Shown here: piece after piece, positions 36,649 through 45,767 of the stretch
How the letters are laid out: each line of letters starts with the position of its first letter
Position numbering within the stretch: the first letter of the stretch is position 1
Source of the DNA: SZUA-378 sp036652815
GTDB lineage: Bacteria; Bacillota; Clostridia; Lachnospirales; Lachnospiraceae
Assembly: GCA_036652815.1 (NCBI GenBank)
Contig: JAVVVE010000015.1
Location: forward strand, 1-62,816
Direction of reading: 5' to 3'
DNA: 62,816 bases
Program-made: the position numbers and the translations under genes
The notes under the pieces: model-generated
Told to the model about the DNA's origin: nothing
Seen by the model: the letters and a program-made list of their open reading frames with translations, nothing else
The model's database searches: none

Positions 36649-36670
36649 ATTAACCCCTCAAAAAACAGAA

Positions 36671-36700
36671 AGCCCTCGGTCAGAAAATAGGCCAAGGACT
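36671..36700 (-). terminator. terminator after rpsU
   Basis: On the minus strand an approximately 11 bp stem with several G-T pairs (AGTCCTTGGCC region with GACCGAGGGCT) runs into a C-TG-TTTTT tract just before the CmpB-like gene. Confidence 0.65.
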
Positions 36701-36707
36701 TACCCTT

Positions 36708-36884
36708 TTAGTTAAATTTACGTTTTCTTGCTGCTTCAGACTTCTTTTTACGCTTCACGCTTGGCTTTTCGTAGTGCTCTCTTTTGCGGATTTCTTGTTG
36801 AATTCCTGCTTTTGCACAACTTCTTTTGAAGCGACGCAAAGCACTGTCTAAAGTTTCGTTTTCTTTTACGATTACATTTGACAT
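36708..36884 (-). CDS. rpsU: 30S ribosomal protein S21
   Basis: The minus strand encodes a 58-residue protein beginning MSNVIVKENETLDSALRRF and ending in a Lys/Arg-rich tail (RKKKSEAARKRKFN), which is S21 of the small ribosomal subunit, full length. AGGGAGGTG lies 7 nt before the ATG. It has its own promoter at 36996-37023 and a leader of about 100 nt. Confidence 0.96.
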   Translation of the reverse strand: MSNVIVKENETLDSALRRFKRSCAKAGIQQEIRKREHYEKPSVKRKKKSEAARKRKFN

Positions 36885-36995
36885 AATATCACACCTCCCT
36901 CGAGTCCTATATTGTGCACCATACGACTGTCCGGGTATTTATCAAGAACTCGCCTTTACAGATATGTAATTACGAATCTCAATTGCACATGTAAT

Positions 36996-37023
36996 ATTAT
37001 ACCACAGTTTTGACTCGCGTCAA
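36996..37023 (-). promoter_or_regulatory. rpsU promoter
   Basis: TTGACG (37023-37018), a 16 bp spacer and TATAAT (37001-36996) on the minus strand. The transcript would begin about 105 nt before the ATG. Confidence 0.75.
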
Positions 37024-37053
37024 CTGTTTTTATTTATTTTATCGATTTTTATT

Positions 37054-38751
37054 TTATAGAGTGTTTGCTTCGTTTACAATCTTCTTCAAAGCTTCTAATG
37101 CTTCATCAGGAAGTTTGTCATATCCGCCCTTAGCTGTAGCGAATTTTTCAACTGCATTAACACGATCCTGCATACGAGCTTTTAACTGGTCTGTATAAGC
37201 ACTATCCTTAAGATCCGGAACAAATCCTTCCCAATCCATAATCTGGATGTCTGAGAATGGTCCCCACTGTTTAAAGGATGCTTTGCCTTCTACGATAGAT
37301 TCCAAGATGCCCAGAGTATCTTTTGGCTGTACCTTCTTACCCATAAAGTCACCTGTGTTAACGATGTAGCAATCTACATTCTTAACCGCAACTAATTTTT
37401 TGAACTTCTCATAGTCATTCACAAGAGGATAAGTTCTGAATGGGTTAGCATAAGGAACAATACGAAGTGCATTTAAGTCAGTTCCAACCGCAACACGTTC
37501 TGCTGAAGATGTTTTCGTTGCAAGCGTTGCTCCCATAACAGAAGCTAATGCTGCGCCCTCTAATTTAACTACCGGCGGAATCGTAGGATCTTTCATAATC
37601 CAGAAGATAGCATTAACAGGGGAATCAATCTTATCAACACGGTTTGGTGACCATAGCTTAGATTTGATAGCACGTCCGTTACCGTTTCTAACATCTTCCG
37701 TAACAAGCTGAATCTTACCATCTTCGTCCAAGGTAGCGGAGCAGTTCTGTGCTGACAATAAATATTGATTATCTGCGCAACCGGTAGGATAATCTGCTGT
37801 TTTATCAAAATAAGTAGGCTCTAATGCTACAGATGCACAAGTATCTGTATTGATGATAAACGCATCATCATGTAATACTGTGATAGGATATTTTCCACCA
37901 TGTTTAGCATGTGTTAAGGTGGATTTACCTGAACCTGACAGACCGAATACGGAAGCTACATATTTAGAGCCATCCGATAATGTATATTCTTTCTGTCCGC
38001 CGTGGCAAGATGCATAACCATTTCTGTTAGCGATTGCCCAAGCCATAGTCAGAGTACCTTTTTTATGCTCTCCAAAATATCTCATACCGAGGATAGAAGC
38101 ACAGTTCTGCTCTGTATCAAAATAGCATAAGGTAAGTGGATCACTTAAGCAGCTATAATCAACATCCGGGCGATCCTGTGGCATCCACTGTGGATCTGAG
38201 AAGATATAAACATCCGGTTCATTTCCATTTCCAACCGGAATAGAGTTCTTGTACATCTTAACGTATTCATCTGACATATACTGGAAGTTTAACATCCAGT
38301 TGTACATTACATTCTCTTCGCCTTCCGGAATCAGAAGATGTGCTTTTACCATAAATTCAGGATCAAGACCTACATATACTTCTGCGTGATACATTGTTTT
38401 CCAACGGCTCTCATAAACTGCATCCATAACTACTTTATCAAGTTTCTTTTCATCTACACCCGGCTCGCCTTTGATTCGACGTGCTCCTGCATAACGACCG
38501 GTAACAGCACCGTCATTGAATAAAAGAACTTTTGCATCTTGCTCTAAGCCAAATTCTTCGCCTCTGTATACAGGCATATCTGTTACAACAGTTCCCGGTG
38601 AATTCTTAGCTAATTCATAAGCTTCTTTTAAAGTATTAACTTTGACTACATTGTTTCCGTAAAAAGCTGCTTCAATAATAGAACGGGTCTTAGAGAACCC
38701 AACTTTGCCAGCACCGATTTCAGAAATTGGATAATAAGCTTTTGTTGACAT
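37054..38751 (-). CDS. pckA: phosphoenolpyruvate carboxykinase (ATP)
   Basis: Interconverts oxaloacetate + ATP and PEP + CO2 + ADP. The 565-residue protein has the ATP-type P-loop FGLSGSGKSTL (about 268-278), the metal/kinase-2 segment VLHDDAFIINTD, and the late GRAIKSKLWSPNR. It is of the longer Clostridial type. In anaerobes it often runs toward oxaloacetate to gain ATP, which would fit the decarboxylase pump cluster here; direction is inference. The gene has a strong promoter and a structured leader. Confidence 0.93.
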   Translation of the reverse strand: MSTKAYYPISEIGAGKVGFSKTRSIIEAAFYGNNVVKVNTLKEAYELAKNSPGTVVTDMPVYRGEEFGLEQDAKVLLFNDGAVTGRYAGARRIKGEPGVDEKKLDKVVMDAVYESRWKTMYHAEVYVGLDPEFMVKAHLLIPEGEENVMYNWMLNFQYMSDEYVKMYKNSIPVGNGNEPDVYIFSDPQWMPQDRPDVDYSCLSDPLTLCYFDTEQNCASILGMRYFGEHKKGTLTMAWAIANRNGYASCHGGQKEYTLSDGSKYVASVFGLSGSGKSTLTHAKHGGKYPITVLHDDAFIINTDTCASVALEPTYFDKTADYPTGCADNQYLLSAQNCSATLDEDGKIQLVTEDVRNGNGRAIKSKLWSPNRVDKIDSPVNAIFWIMKDPTIPPVVKLEGAALASVMGATLATKTSSAERVAVGTDLNALRIVPYANPFRTYPLVNDYEKFKKLVAVKNVDCYIVNTGDFMGKKVQPKDTLGILESIVEGKASFKQWGPFSDIQIMDWEGFVPDLKDSAYTDQLKARMQDRVNAVEKFATAKGGYDKLPDEALEALKKIVNEANTL

Positions 38752-38774
38752 ATTACATTCCTCCTTAAAATAAT

Positions 38775-38858
38775 TACCATATGGTATTTTATCCTACGCA
38801 TTCACAGTATCTGTGAAATACGGGGTTGTTCCTTGCATATACAGGATTTCCTCCTGTA
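38775..38858 (-). promoter_or_regulatory. pckA leader with three inverted repeats
   Basis: Between promoter and start codon lie TACAGGA-N5-TCCTGTA (38840-38858), TTCACAG-N3-CTGTGAA (38801-38817) and the palindrome TACCATATGGTA (38775-38786). They could be RNA hairpins or DNA operators; no known riboswitch class is recognised. Confidence 0.45.
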
Positions 38859-38868
38859 CACCTGCTAC

Positions 38869-38897
38869 ATTATCTCAAAACGATTCTTAAAAGTCAA
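38869..38897 (-). promoter_or_regulatory. pckA promoter
   Basis: On the minus strand TTGACT (38897-38892), exactly 17 bp, then GATAAT (38874-38869), about 118 bp upstream of the pckA ATG. Confidence 0.8.
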
Positions 38898-38953
38898 GTT
38901 ATAATATTCGCTTTTTTTTGCATTTAATAATTATTTAATATTAAAATACAAAG

Positions 38954-40756
38954 TTAGATTGCAGCGGTTACTTCTTGAAGCCAGGCTTTTTCTTCGGCAT
39001 TTAGATACGGGCTGATTCTTTTTGATACCTGCGCATGATACTCATCCAGTCGTTGTCTGTCCTCTTGCGACAAAAGAGAGCTTTTAATGGCTTCTCTGTC
39101 AATCGGTACATAGGTTAATGGTTCAAAATACATAAATTGTCCATCTATATTCTTATGTCCTTTCTGACAAAGCATGATATTCTCGGTACGGATCCCATAA
39201 GCATGCTCGATATAGACTCCCGGTTCATTACTAAGAACCATCCCTTCTTCCAATATAATCTCCGGTAATTCCTTGTCGTAAGACCACCGAATGCTTTGAG
39301 GGCCTTCATGCACATTTAGCATATAGCCGATTCCATGCCCTGTTCCACACTTATAATCCATCTCCTGATTCCAAAGCGGCGATCTTGCGAGGATATCCAG
39401 ATTCCTTCCGGTGCAGCCGTAGAGGAATCTAGCATTCTGCAGCCGCAGCATACCTTGCAATACATAGGTAAAGTGGGTACAAAACGCATCTGTAAGCGGG
39501 CCAAGGGCGATTGTTCTGGTAACATCTGTCGTACCGCCCCTATATTGTCCTCCCGAATCCACTAACAAGCTGCCTTTCGGTTCCAAGCTTTTGTTTGTTT
39601 CCGTGGTAGCCTGATAATGCATCATCGCCGCATGCTCTAAATAAGCACTGATGGTCGGAAACGATAAGTCCAGAAATCCTTCTGTCTGTTTCCGTAATGC
39701 ATCTAGATATTCCGCCGCATCCATCTCTGTTATTTTCTTTGTAGGTACTGTTTTCTTTACCCAATATATAAATTTAGTAACCGCCACACTGTCTCTTAGA
39801 TAAACTGCTCTCATATTCTGTTGTTCTGTCTGATTCTTCTGTGCTTTCCACAAAGAAGTCGGGTTGTCCATAAAGAGAACCTCAGCCCGCTTCCGAATCG
39901 TCTGATATAAGGTAACATTCATATGCTCTTTGTCCAGTGCTACCGAACCCCCATAATCATATTGCTGCAAAAAGGAAAGAATCGTTCTGTAATCCTGTAG
40001 GCATATCCCTTCTTGTACGGTATAGCTTGTAAGTGCAGCAGTAATCGCTTCGGATTGTACAAATAAATAGATCTCCTGCTTGCTTAAAAACACATAGGAC
40101 AAGGCTACCGGATTACAGGGGATATCACTTCCTCTTAAATTAAGCAGCCACATAATATCATCTAATTTTGTCAAAAGCAGATAATCTGCTCCTGATTCTA
40201 TGAGTTGGCTCCTAACCTTTGCTATCTTGGCAGATGCCTTTTCTCCGCTGATCTCTTCCGGCAGCACAACGATCTTTTGATGTGGAAACGCAGGTCTGTC
40301 GGTCCAGATAGAAGAAAGAAGATCTTCTTCATATCGAATCACGATTGATTTATCTTTTAGTCGTTCTTCTAATTGCAAACCCATTTTCACTCCGGTCACA
40401 AGACCATCATAGGCAAGCACCTGGCCTGACGTTACCTTCTCTTCCAAGTATGCGAGGATCGTCGGTACCCCCATCTCCTGCATCTTATATAAGGTAATCC
40501 CTGTTCCTTTCAGTTCCTGTTCCGCTTGAATGAAATACCTGCCGTCCGTCCATAGCCCCGCCCAATTTTGCGATACCAGTAAGGTTCCATTCGAGCCTGT
40601 AAAACCGGAGATAAATTCTCTGCCCTTAAAATAATCAGTTACATATTCTGAATCATGATAATCAGCGGTTGGGATCAAATACCAATCAATCCCCTTTTTT
40701 TGCATCTCACCCTGCAACTGTTTTATGTTATCAGTTTGTTTTCCCAGATTGCTCAT
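38954..40756 (-). CDS. M24 family Xaa-Pro aminopeptidase
   Basis: A 600-residue cytosolic metallopeptidase of the large three-domain aminopeptidase P type: two creatinase-like N-terminal domains and a C-terminal pita-bread domain. All five metal ligands are visible: D400 and D411 (LLVDSGGQYRGGTTDVTRT), H474 (GTGHGIGYM), E511 (LSNEPGVY) and E525 (RTENI). It removes N-terminal residues before proline. It begins 3 bp after deoC. Confidence 0.93.
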   Translation of the reverse strand: MSNLGKQTDNIKQLQGEMQKKGIDWYLIPTADYHDSEYVTDYFKGREFISGFTGSNGTLLVSQNWAGLWTDGRYFIQAEQELKGTGITLYKMQEMGVPTILAYLEEKVTSGQVLAYDGLVTGVKMGLQLEERLKDKSIVIRYEEDLLSSIWTDRPAFPHQKIVVLPEEISGEKASAKIAKVRSQLIESGADYLLLTKLDDIMWLLNLRGSDIPCNPVALSYVFLSKQEIYLFVQSEAITAALTSYTVQEGICLQDYRTILSFLQQYDYGGSVALDKEHMNVTLYQTIRKRAEVLFMDNPTSLWKAQKNQTEQQNMRAVYLRDSVAVTKFIYWVKKTVPTKKITEMDAAEYLDALRKQTEGFLDLSFPTISAYLEHAAMMHYQATTETNKSLEPKGSLLVDSGGQYRGGTTDVTRTIALGPLTDAFCTHFTYVLQGMLRLQNARFLYGCTGRNLDILARSPLWNQEMDYKCGTGHGIGYMLNVHEGPQSIRWSYDKELPEIILEEGMVLSNEPGVYIEHAYGIRTENIMLCQKGHKNIDGQFMYFEPLTYVPIDREAIKSSLLSQEDRQRLDEYHAQVSKRISPYLNAEEKAWLQEVTAAI

Positions 40757-40759
40757 GCT

Positions 40760-41425
40760 CTAATACCCCTGTGCTTCTTCCCCTTTTAATAATCCAACTG
40801 CTGAGGAAGTCCCGATACGGTCACACCCTTCTTCTAAGAAGTTGACAAGATCCTGCACTGTTTTGACCCCACCGGCTGCCTTAATCTTAACATCCGGTCC
40901 TATATGTGCTTTAAACAATTTAATGTCTTCTATGGTTGCGCCACCCGTTCCAAAGCCTGTGGAAGTCTTAATGTAATCAGCTCCCGCACGCGTAACCGCC
41001 TCACACATCGCTATCTTCTCTTCCTCTGTCAGAAAACAAGTCTCTATGATGACTTTTAATATCTTTTCTCCTACTACATCCTTTAAAGTCTTAATCTCTT
41101 CTTCTACTTTATTATAAAAGCCATTTTTAACATCACTGATATTCACAACCATATCAATCTCTTTGGCTCCATCCTCTAATGCTTTTTTCACTTCTGCCAC
41201 TTTGCTTTCCGTCACACTGTATCCGAGCGGAAAACCAACTACTGTGCAGATCGTAAGCTTGTCCCCGTAAGTATCATAAATCCTCTTAATATAAGTAGGT
41301 GGTACACATACCGAAGCTGTATGGTATTCTATGGCTTCCTCACATAGCGTAACGATACTTTCCCATGTGGCAAAAGGTTTCAGTTGTGTGTGGTCTACAT
41401 GGCTTAACATCTCTTGATTTGTCAT
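40760..41425 (-). CDS. deoC: deoxyribose-phosphate aldolase
   Basis: Cleaves deoxyribose 5-phosphate to acetaldehyde and glyceraldehyde 3-phosphate. The 221-residue TIM barrel shows HTQLKPFATWE, KVIIETCFLTEEE with the first lysine, and YIKTSTGFGTGGATIED with the Schiff-base lysine. The ATG at 41425 (MTNQEMLSHVDHT) has GAGG eight bases upstream. The frame stays open to 41506, but the added residues are not family-like. The gene is divergent from citrate synthase. Confidence 0.95.
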   Translation of the reverse strand: MTNQEMLSHVDHTQLKPFATWESIVTLCEEAIEYHTASVCVPPTYIKRIYDTYGDKLTICTVVGFPLGYSVTESKVAEVKKALEDGAKEIDMVVNISDVKNGFYNKVEEEIKTLKDVVGEKILKVIIETCFLTEEEKIAMCEAVTRAGADYIKTSTGFGTGGATIEDIKLFKAHIGPDVKIKAAGGVKTVQDLVNFLEEGCDRIGTSSAVGLLKGEEAQGY

Positions 41426-41554
41426 TTTTAATTCCTCACTTTCTTTTCTTTCTTCATTGTAATACATTTTGCACTTGTTTGTAAACATTTCATGAACTTT
41501 ATACACTTATTTTATATGTATTTTGTTAAAGTTTTCTTAATTGACAATTTTTAC

Positions 41555-41584
41555 TTGCAACGTTTTCCTAAATCATGCTATCAT
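41555..41584 (+). promoter_or_regulatory. possible citrate synthase promoter
   Basis: TTGCAA (41555-41560) with an 18 bp spacer before TATCAT (41579-41584), 52 bp upstream of the start. A better -35 (TTGACA at 41541) has no matching -10 at standard spacing. Confidence 0.35.
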
Positions 41585-41635
41585 TTTAAAGATAAGTTTA
41601 GAAAAGTAACGCATGAAAGAAAGGTGGTTGTTATT

Positions 41636-43015
41636 ATGGAACAAAAAAATTATTCAGAAATTACACCTGAGATTATTCAATTAGCTAACCTGAGTCAGAA
41701 AACCAGTATGATAGATACTGATTTATTCACTAAATATGATGTAAAAAGAGGCTTGCGTGACTTAAACGGAAAAGGTGTCCTGGCAGGATTAACCAATATC
41801 TCCGATGTACAGGCAACCAAGATCGTGGATGGCGTGTCAGTTCCGACTCATGGACGCCTCTTCTATCGTGGATATAATGTAGAAGATTTAGTTGCCGGTT
41901 TTACCAATGATAATCGATTCGGTTTTGAAGAAGTTGCTTATTTACTCTTGTTTGGTACTCTGCCTACTGCTGCTCAAATCAATGAGCTTCGGGCATTACT
42001 CGCAGGATATCGTACTTTACCAACCAGTTTTGTACGCGATATTATCATGAAAGCTCCTAGTAAAGATATGATGAACACCCTGGCACGCAGTGTCTTAACA
42101 CTATATGCCTATGACGAAAAAGCAGATGACACCTCTTTACCAAATGTATTAAGACAATGCTTGCAATTAATCAGTCTTTTCCCACTCCTGTCCATCTATG
42201 GATATCAAGCTTATAGCCACTACCATGATGGAAACAGTCTTTATATTCATTCTCCACTACCGGAATTATCTACCGCAGAGAATATCTTACATATCCTTAG
42301 ACCGGATAGTTCTTATACTCCGTTGGAAGCCAAGATTCTGGATGTTGCATTGGTACTCCATATGGAACATGGTGGTGGTAACAACTCGAGTTTCACGACT
42401 CACGTTATTACTTCCTCACTCACAGATACCTATTCTACGATGGCTGCTGCTCTTGCTTCCCTCAAAGGGCCAAGGCATGGTGGTGCCAATCTAAAAGTAG
42501 TACAGATGTTTGACGAAATGAAAGAAGAAGTCTCCGATTGGACTGACGAAGAAGAAGTGAGCAGTTATTTGAATCGACTGTTAAATAAAGATGCTTTTGA
42601 TCATTCCGGTCTTATCTATGGAGTAGGGCATGCTATCTATTCCAAATCAGACCCAAGGGCTAAAGTATTCAAACAATTCGTAGAAAAATTATCTTTGGAA
42701 AAAGGCTTAGGTTCTGAATTTGAACTTTATTCTCTCGTAGAACGCCTTGCACCACAAGTGATAGCAGATCAACGTCCTATCTACAAAGGTGTTAGTGTCA
42801 ATGTCGATTTTTATTCCGGATTCGTCTATAAGATGTTGGGACTGCCGTTTGAACTCTATACTCCTATCTTTGCCATCGCAAGGATCGTCGGCTGGTCGGC
42901 GCACCGCATGGAGGAATTAGCCAATAACGGTAAGATCATACGTCCGGCTTACAAACCTATCTGTCCGCAGCAGACCTATACCGACCTTAGCAAACGAACT
43001 CTAGATGAAGAATAA
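41636..43015 (+). CDS. gltA: citrate synthase
   Basis: Condenses oxaloacetate and acetyl-CoA. The 459-residue protein carries the catalytic triad in HMEHGGGNNSSF (H245), GPRHGGAN (H281) and NVDFYSGFVY (D391). The GVGHAIYSKSDPRAKVF segment replaces the usual GHRVY arginine by alanine, which is seen in this Clostridial subgroup as far as I recall. The start at 41636 has AAAGGTGG upstream; the longer frame to 41492 lacks one. No other TCA-cycle gene is adjacent. Confidence 0.93.
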   Translation: MEQKNYSEITPEIIQLANLSQKTSMIDTDLFTKYDVKRGLRDLNGKGVLAGLTNISDVQATKIVDGVSVPTHGRLFYRGYNVEDLVAGFTNDNRFGFEEVAYLLLFGTLPTAAQINELRALLAGYRTLPTSFVRDIIMKAPSKDMMNTLARSVLTLYAYDEKADDTSLPNVLRQCLQLISLFPLLSIYGYQAYSHYHDGNSLYIHSPLPELSTAENILHILRPDSSYTPLEAKILDVALVLHMEHGGGNNSSFTTHVITSSLTDTYSTMAAALASLKGPRHGGANLKVVQMFDEMKEEVSDWTDEEEVSSYLNRLLNKDAFDHSGLIYGVGHAIYSKSDPRAKVFKQFVEKLSLEKGLGSEFELYSLVERLAPQVIADQRPIYKGVSVNVDFYSGFVYKMLGLPFELYTPIFAIARIVGWSAHRMEELANNGKIIRPAYKPICPQQTYTDLSKRTLDEE

Positions 43016-43034
43016 AAGAAATGAAGGATAAATC

Positions 43035-44420
43035 ATGCAGGAAACAAATCAGGAAAAAACAAAAGAAAACGAATTAGGTACCAAAAGTATTGGAAAGCTA
43101 TTATTCAGCCTGGCTCTTCCTGCTATTACCGCTCAGATTGTTAATGTTCTATATAATATGGTGGATCGTATGTACATCGGACATATCCCCGATGTTGGCG
43201 CCAATGCGCTAACCGGTGTCGGTGTTACCTTGCCACTGATTATGATTGTGTCTGCCTTTGCCGCCTTAGTCAGTATGGGCGGTGCTCCAAGAGCTTCTAT
43301 TATGATGGGAAAAGGGGATAACAAGACTGCGGAGAAGATACTGGGAAATTGTACTTCCGGATTGGTTGTCATATCTATTCTTTTAACTGCACTTATCTTT
43401 TTATTTGGAAAACCTCTCCTGCTCCTCTTTGGTGCAAGCGAGAACACGATTAGTTATGCCTGGGATTATATGTCTATCTATGCCGTAGGCACCATCTTTG
43501 TACAACTAGCATTGGGATTAAACGCTTTCATTACAACACAGGGATTCTCTAAAATCAGTATGCTGACTGTATTAATCGGTGCTGTAACTAACATCATATT
43601 AGATCCTATCTTAATCTTTGGATGCAATATGGGTGTCAAGGGTGCCGCTCTCGCCACGATTATTTCACAGGGAATCTCTGCCTTATGGGTACTTAAGTTC
43701 TTACTGGGCAAGAAAACGATTCTTCGCATTCAGAAGAAAAATCTAATCATCAGTCCAAAAGTATTCTTCCCATGTGTTGCTCTGGGTATCTCTCCTTTTA
43801 TTATGCAGTCTACAGAGAGCATCCTGGCTATCTGCTTCAACTCTTCTCTCTTGAAATTTGGTGGAGATATCGCAGTTGGTTCTATGACGATACTATCCAG
43901 CGTTATGCAGTTCTCTATGCTTCCACTGACAGGCTTAACCCAAGGAGCACAGCCTATCATTAGCTTTAATTATGGTGCCGGTAATGCTGCTCGTGTAAAA
44001 AAGACCTTTATGCTACTCCTAAAATGCTGCTTATGTTACTCCTTTTCTTTATGGCTCCTGGTAATGCTGTTTCCACAGATCTTTGCACAGATATTCACGA
44101 ACAGCCCTGTTCTCATTACCGCTGTCGTACATGCAATGCGTATCTATATGGCAACCTCACTGGTCTTTGGCATCCAGATAGCCTGCCAGCAGACCTTTAT
44201 CGCCCTTGGCAATGCCAAAGCATCTATCTTCCTGGCATTGCTGCGTAAAGTATTCTTACTGATACCTTTGATTTTTATCCTGCCGGTCTTCTTTTCCGAT
44301 AAAGTATCCGCTGTATTCCTCGCAGAACCGGTTGCCGATTTAATCGCCGTTACCGTTACCGGCACCATGTTCCTCATACAGTTTCGACGTATTCTGCATA
44401 ACATGCACCAACATAATTAA
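43035..44420 (+). CDS. MATE family efflux transporter
   Basis: A 461-residue inner-membrane exporter of the multidrug/toxin extrusion family, closest in style to MepA. Twelve helices in two halves are visible. LALPAITAQIVNVLYNMVDRMYIGHI is the signature first helix pair and LGLNAFITTQGFSKISML the fourth-to-fifth region. Substrates cannot be inferred. It starts 20 bp after citrate synthase and is probably co-transcribed with it. Confidence 0.92.
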   Translation: MQETNQEKTKENELGTKSIGKLLFSLALPAITAQIVNVLYNMVDRMYIGHIPDVGANALTGVGVTLPLIMIVSAFAALVSMGGAPRASIMMGKGDNKTAEKILGNCTSGLVVISILLTALIFLFGKPLLLLFGASENTISYAWDYMSIYAVGTIFVQLALGLNAFITTQGFSKISMLTVLIGAVTNIILDPILIFGCNMGVKGAALATIISQGISALWVLKFLLGKKTILRIQKKNLIISPKVFFPCVALGISPFIMQSTESILAICFNSSLLKFGGDIAVGSMTILSSVMQFSMLPLTGLTQGAQPIISFNYGAGNAARVKKTFMLLLKCCLCYSFSLWLLVMLFPQIFAQIFTNSPVLITAVVHAMRIYMATSLVFGIQIACQQTFIALGNAKASIFLALLRKVFLLIPLIFILPVFFSDKVSAVFLAEPVADLIAVTVTGTMFLIQFRRILHNMHQHN

Positions 44421-44443
44421 AATAATTTAACCAAAAGCTCAGC

Positions 44444-44730
44444 CCACAACGGTAGCACAATATAACTTCCACAACGGCACCACAGCATAATTTCCACAAC
44501 GGTAGCACAATATAACTTCCACAACGGCACCACAGCATAACTTCCACAACGGCACCACAGCATAACTTCCACAACGGTAGCACAATATGACTTCCACAAC
44601 GGTAGCACAGCATAATTTCCACAACGGCACCACAGCATAACTTCCACAACGGTAGCACAGTATAACTTCCACAACGGCACCACAGCATGATTTCCACAAC
44701 GGTAGCACAGTATAACTTCCACAACGGCAC
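44444..44730. repeat. 25-bp tandem repeat array, 12 copies
   Basis: Units beginning CCACAACGG start every 25 bp at 44444, 44469, 44494 and so on to 44719, eleven complete and the last cut after 12 bases. Two main versions mix, one continuing TAGCACAATATAACTT and the other CACCACAGCATAACTT, with scattered single changes. It fills most of the gap between the convergent MATE and yitT genes. Because 25 is not a multiple of 3 and the unit has no stops on the minus strand, three overlapping open frames appear there; I do not treat them as genes. Confidence 0.95.
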
Positions 44731-44858
44731 ATCACCTACTGTACAAGGGTGTTAAACAACATCAGTACTTATGCATGGTTCTTGCATGCATTAGTACTGC
44801 TATGTTGTTTACCAAGCGAGAGCGTCCCTTACACAGTAGGTGATGTGCCGTTGTGGAA
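44717..44858. repeat. long inverted repeat / hairpin
   Basis: Perfect 26 bp arms at 44717-44742 and 44833-44858 begin TTCCACAACGGCAC, the repeat-unit sequence of the array on their left. Inside, AAGGG/CCCTT, AAACAACAT/ATGTTGTTT, CAGTACT/AGTACTG and TATGCATG/CATGCATT add further paired blocks, so the whole 142 nt can fold into one long bulged hairpin. It lies 6 bp from the yitT stop codon and may act as a terminator or be a palindromic repeat element. Confidence 0.85.
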
Positions 44859-44864
44859 TCTGTG

Positions 44865-45734
44865 TTAGTCGTTGGGTCTGCGGTAGAATTCGCCTTCTAG
44901 CTGCTCTGTTTTGATGACATTGATGAATACGTTTGGGTCGATTTCCTTGATTTTTGACACTACTTTTTTGACTTCATCACTGGCAACTACGGAATAGACC
45001 ATCGTTCTTGATTTCTTCTCATGTGCACCAAGGCCATTAAAATTAGTTGCACCATGTCTGGTATATACACTGATAACGTGTGCCACCTCTTCCGGATAGT
45101 CTGTAATGATAAATAAAGTATTTTTCTTATATCTTTTATAACAAGTTTGGAGAACCTCAGTCGATGTAAACTGGAAAATAATAGAATATAATGCCTTATC
45201 CCATCCAAAGAGATACCCTGCCAGTAAAAGCAGAGCGGCATTACCGATTAAGATATAGTTCCATGCATCTATCCCGTATTTCTGCGATGCGAAAATCGCA
45301 AGAAAATCCGTTCCACCGCTCGTAGCATCGGCAAATAAACACATACTAATCACAACACCATTTACCAGCCCACCAAAGATACTGACTAGCAGTACATCAT
45401 AGGTAATCGGATAAACAGGCATAATATCTGTTAAAATACTGGATAGCAAAATCATAATACAGGAATAGATGGTGAATTTCTTACCAATAAATCGAAAACT
45501 GATATAGACCGGTATCGCATTCAAGAGTAAATTGACCGGTGCAAAAGGCAAAGCAAAGCCTCCATATACCAGCGCTATCTTTTGAAGCAGAATCGTAATC
45601 CCCGTAAAACCTCCCGGTATCAGATTACCTGCTCTTACAAAAGTCTTGATATTCACAGCCAGCAAAGTCGCTGCTCCTATAATAAGCAGCAGTCTTTTCC
45701 CCGCTCTTAAGATATCTTTTCGCCTATTCTCCAT
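44865..45734 (-). CDS. YitT family membrane protein
   Basis: A 289-residue protein with five to six membrane helices (DUF161, about residues 12-195) and a C-terminal cytoplasmic DUF2179 domain (LFIITDYPEEVAHVISVYTRHGATNF, about 205-285). GNLIPGGFTGITILLQK and ATSGGTDFLAIF are family marks. Function is unknown; relatives are proposed transporters. It is last in the DUF512-der-plsY-gpsA-yitT operon. Confidence 0.9.
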   Translation of the reverse strand: MENRRKDILRAGKRLLLIIGAATLLAVNIKTFVRAGNLIPGGFTGITILLQKIALVYGGFALPFAPVNLLLNAIPVYISFRFIGKKFTIYSCIMILLSSILTDIMPVYPITYDVLLVSIFGGLVNGVVISMCLFADATSGGTDFLAIFASQKYGIDAWNYILIGNAALLLLAGYLFGWDKALYSIIFQFTSTEVLQTCYKRYKKNTLFIITDYPEEVAHVISVYTRHGATNFNGLGAHEKKSRTMVYSVVASDEVKKVVSKIKEIDPNVFINVIKTEQLEGEFYRRPND

Positions 45735-45767
45735 CTTATTCAGCCCCTATACTCTCTTAGACTGTCC

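Noticed and set aside
44444..44730. CRISPR array
   Set aside because: The 25 bp units abut directly with no unique spacers, and no cas genes are nearby.
44374..44735. Three overlapping Cys/Val-rich open frames on the minus strand over the repeat array
   Set aside because: They arise because the 25-bp unit lacks stops in all three minus frames. They have no ribosome binding site and overlap each other almost completely.
44717..44858. Retron-type or integron-type element
   Set aside because: No reverse transcriptase or integrase gene is in the window, and the arms do not show recognisable msr/msd or attC features.
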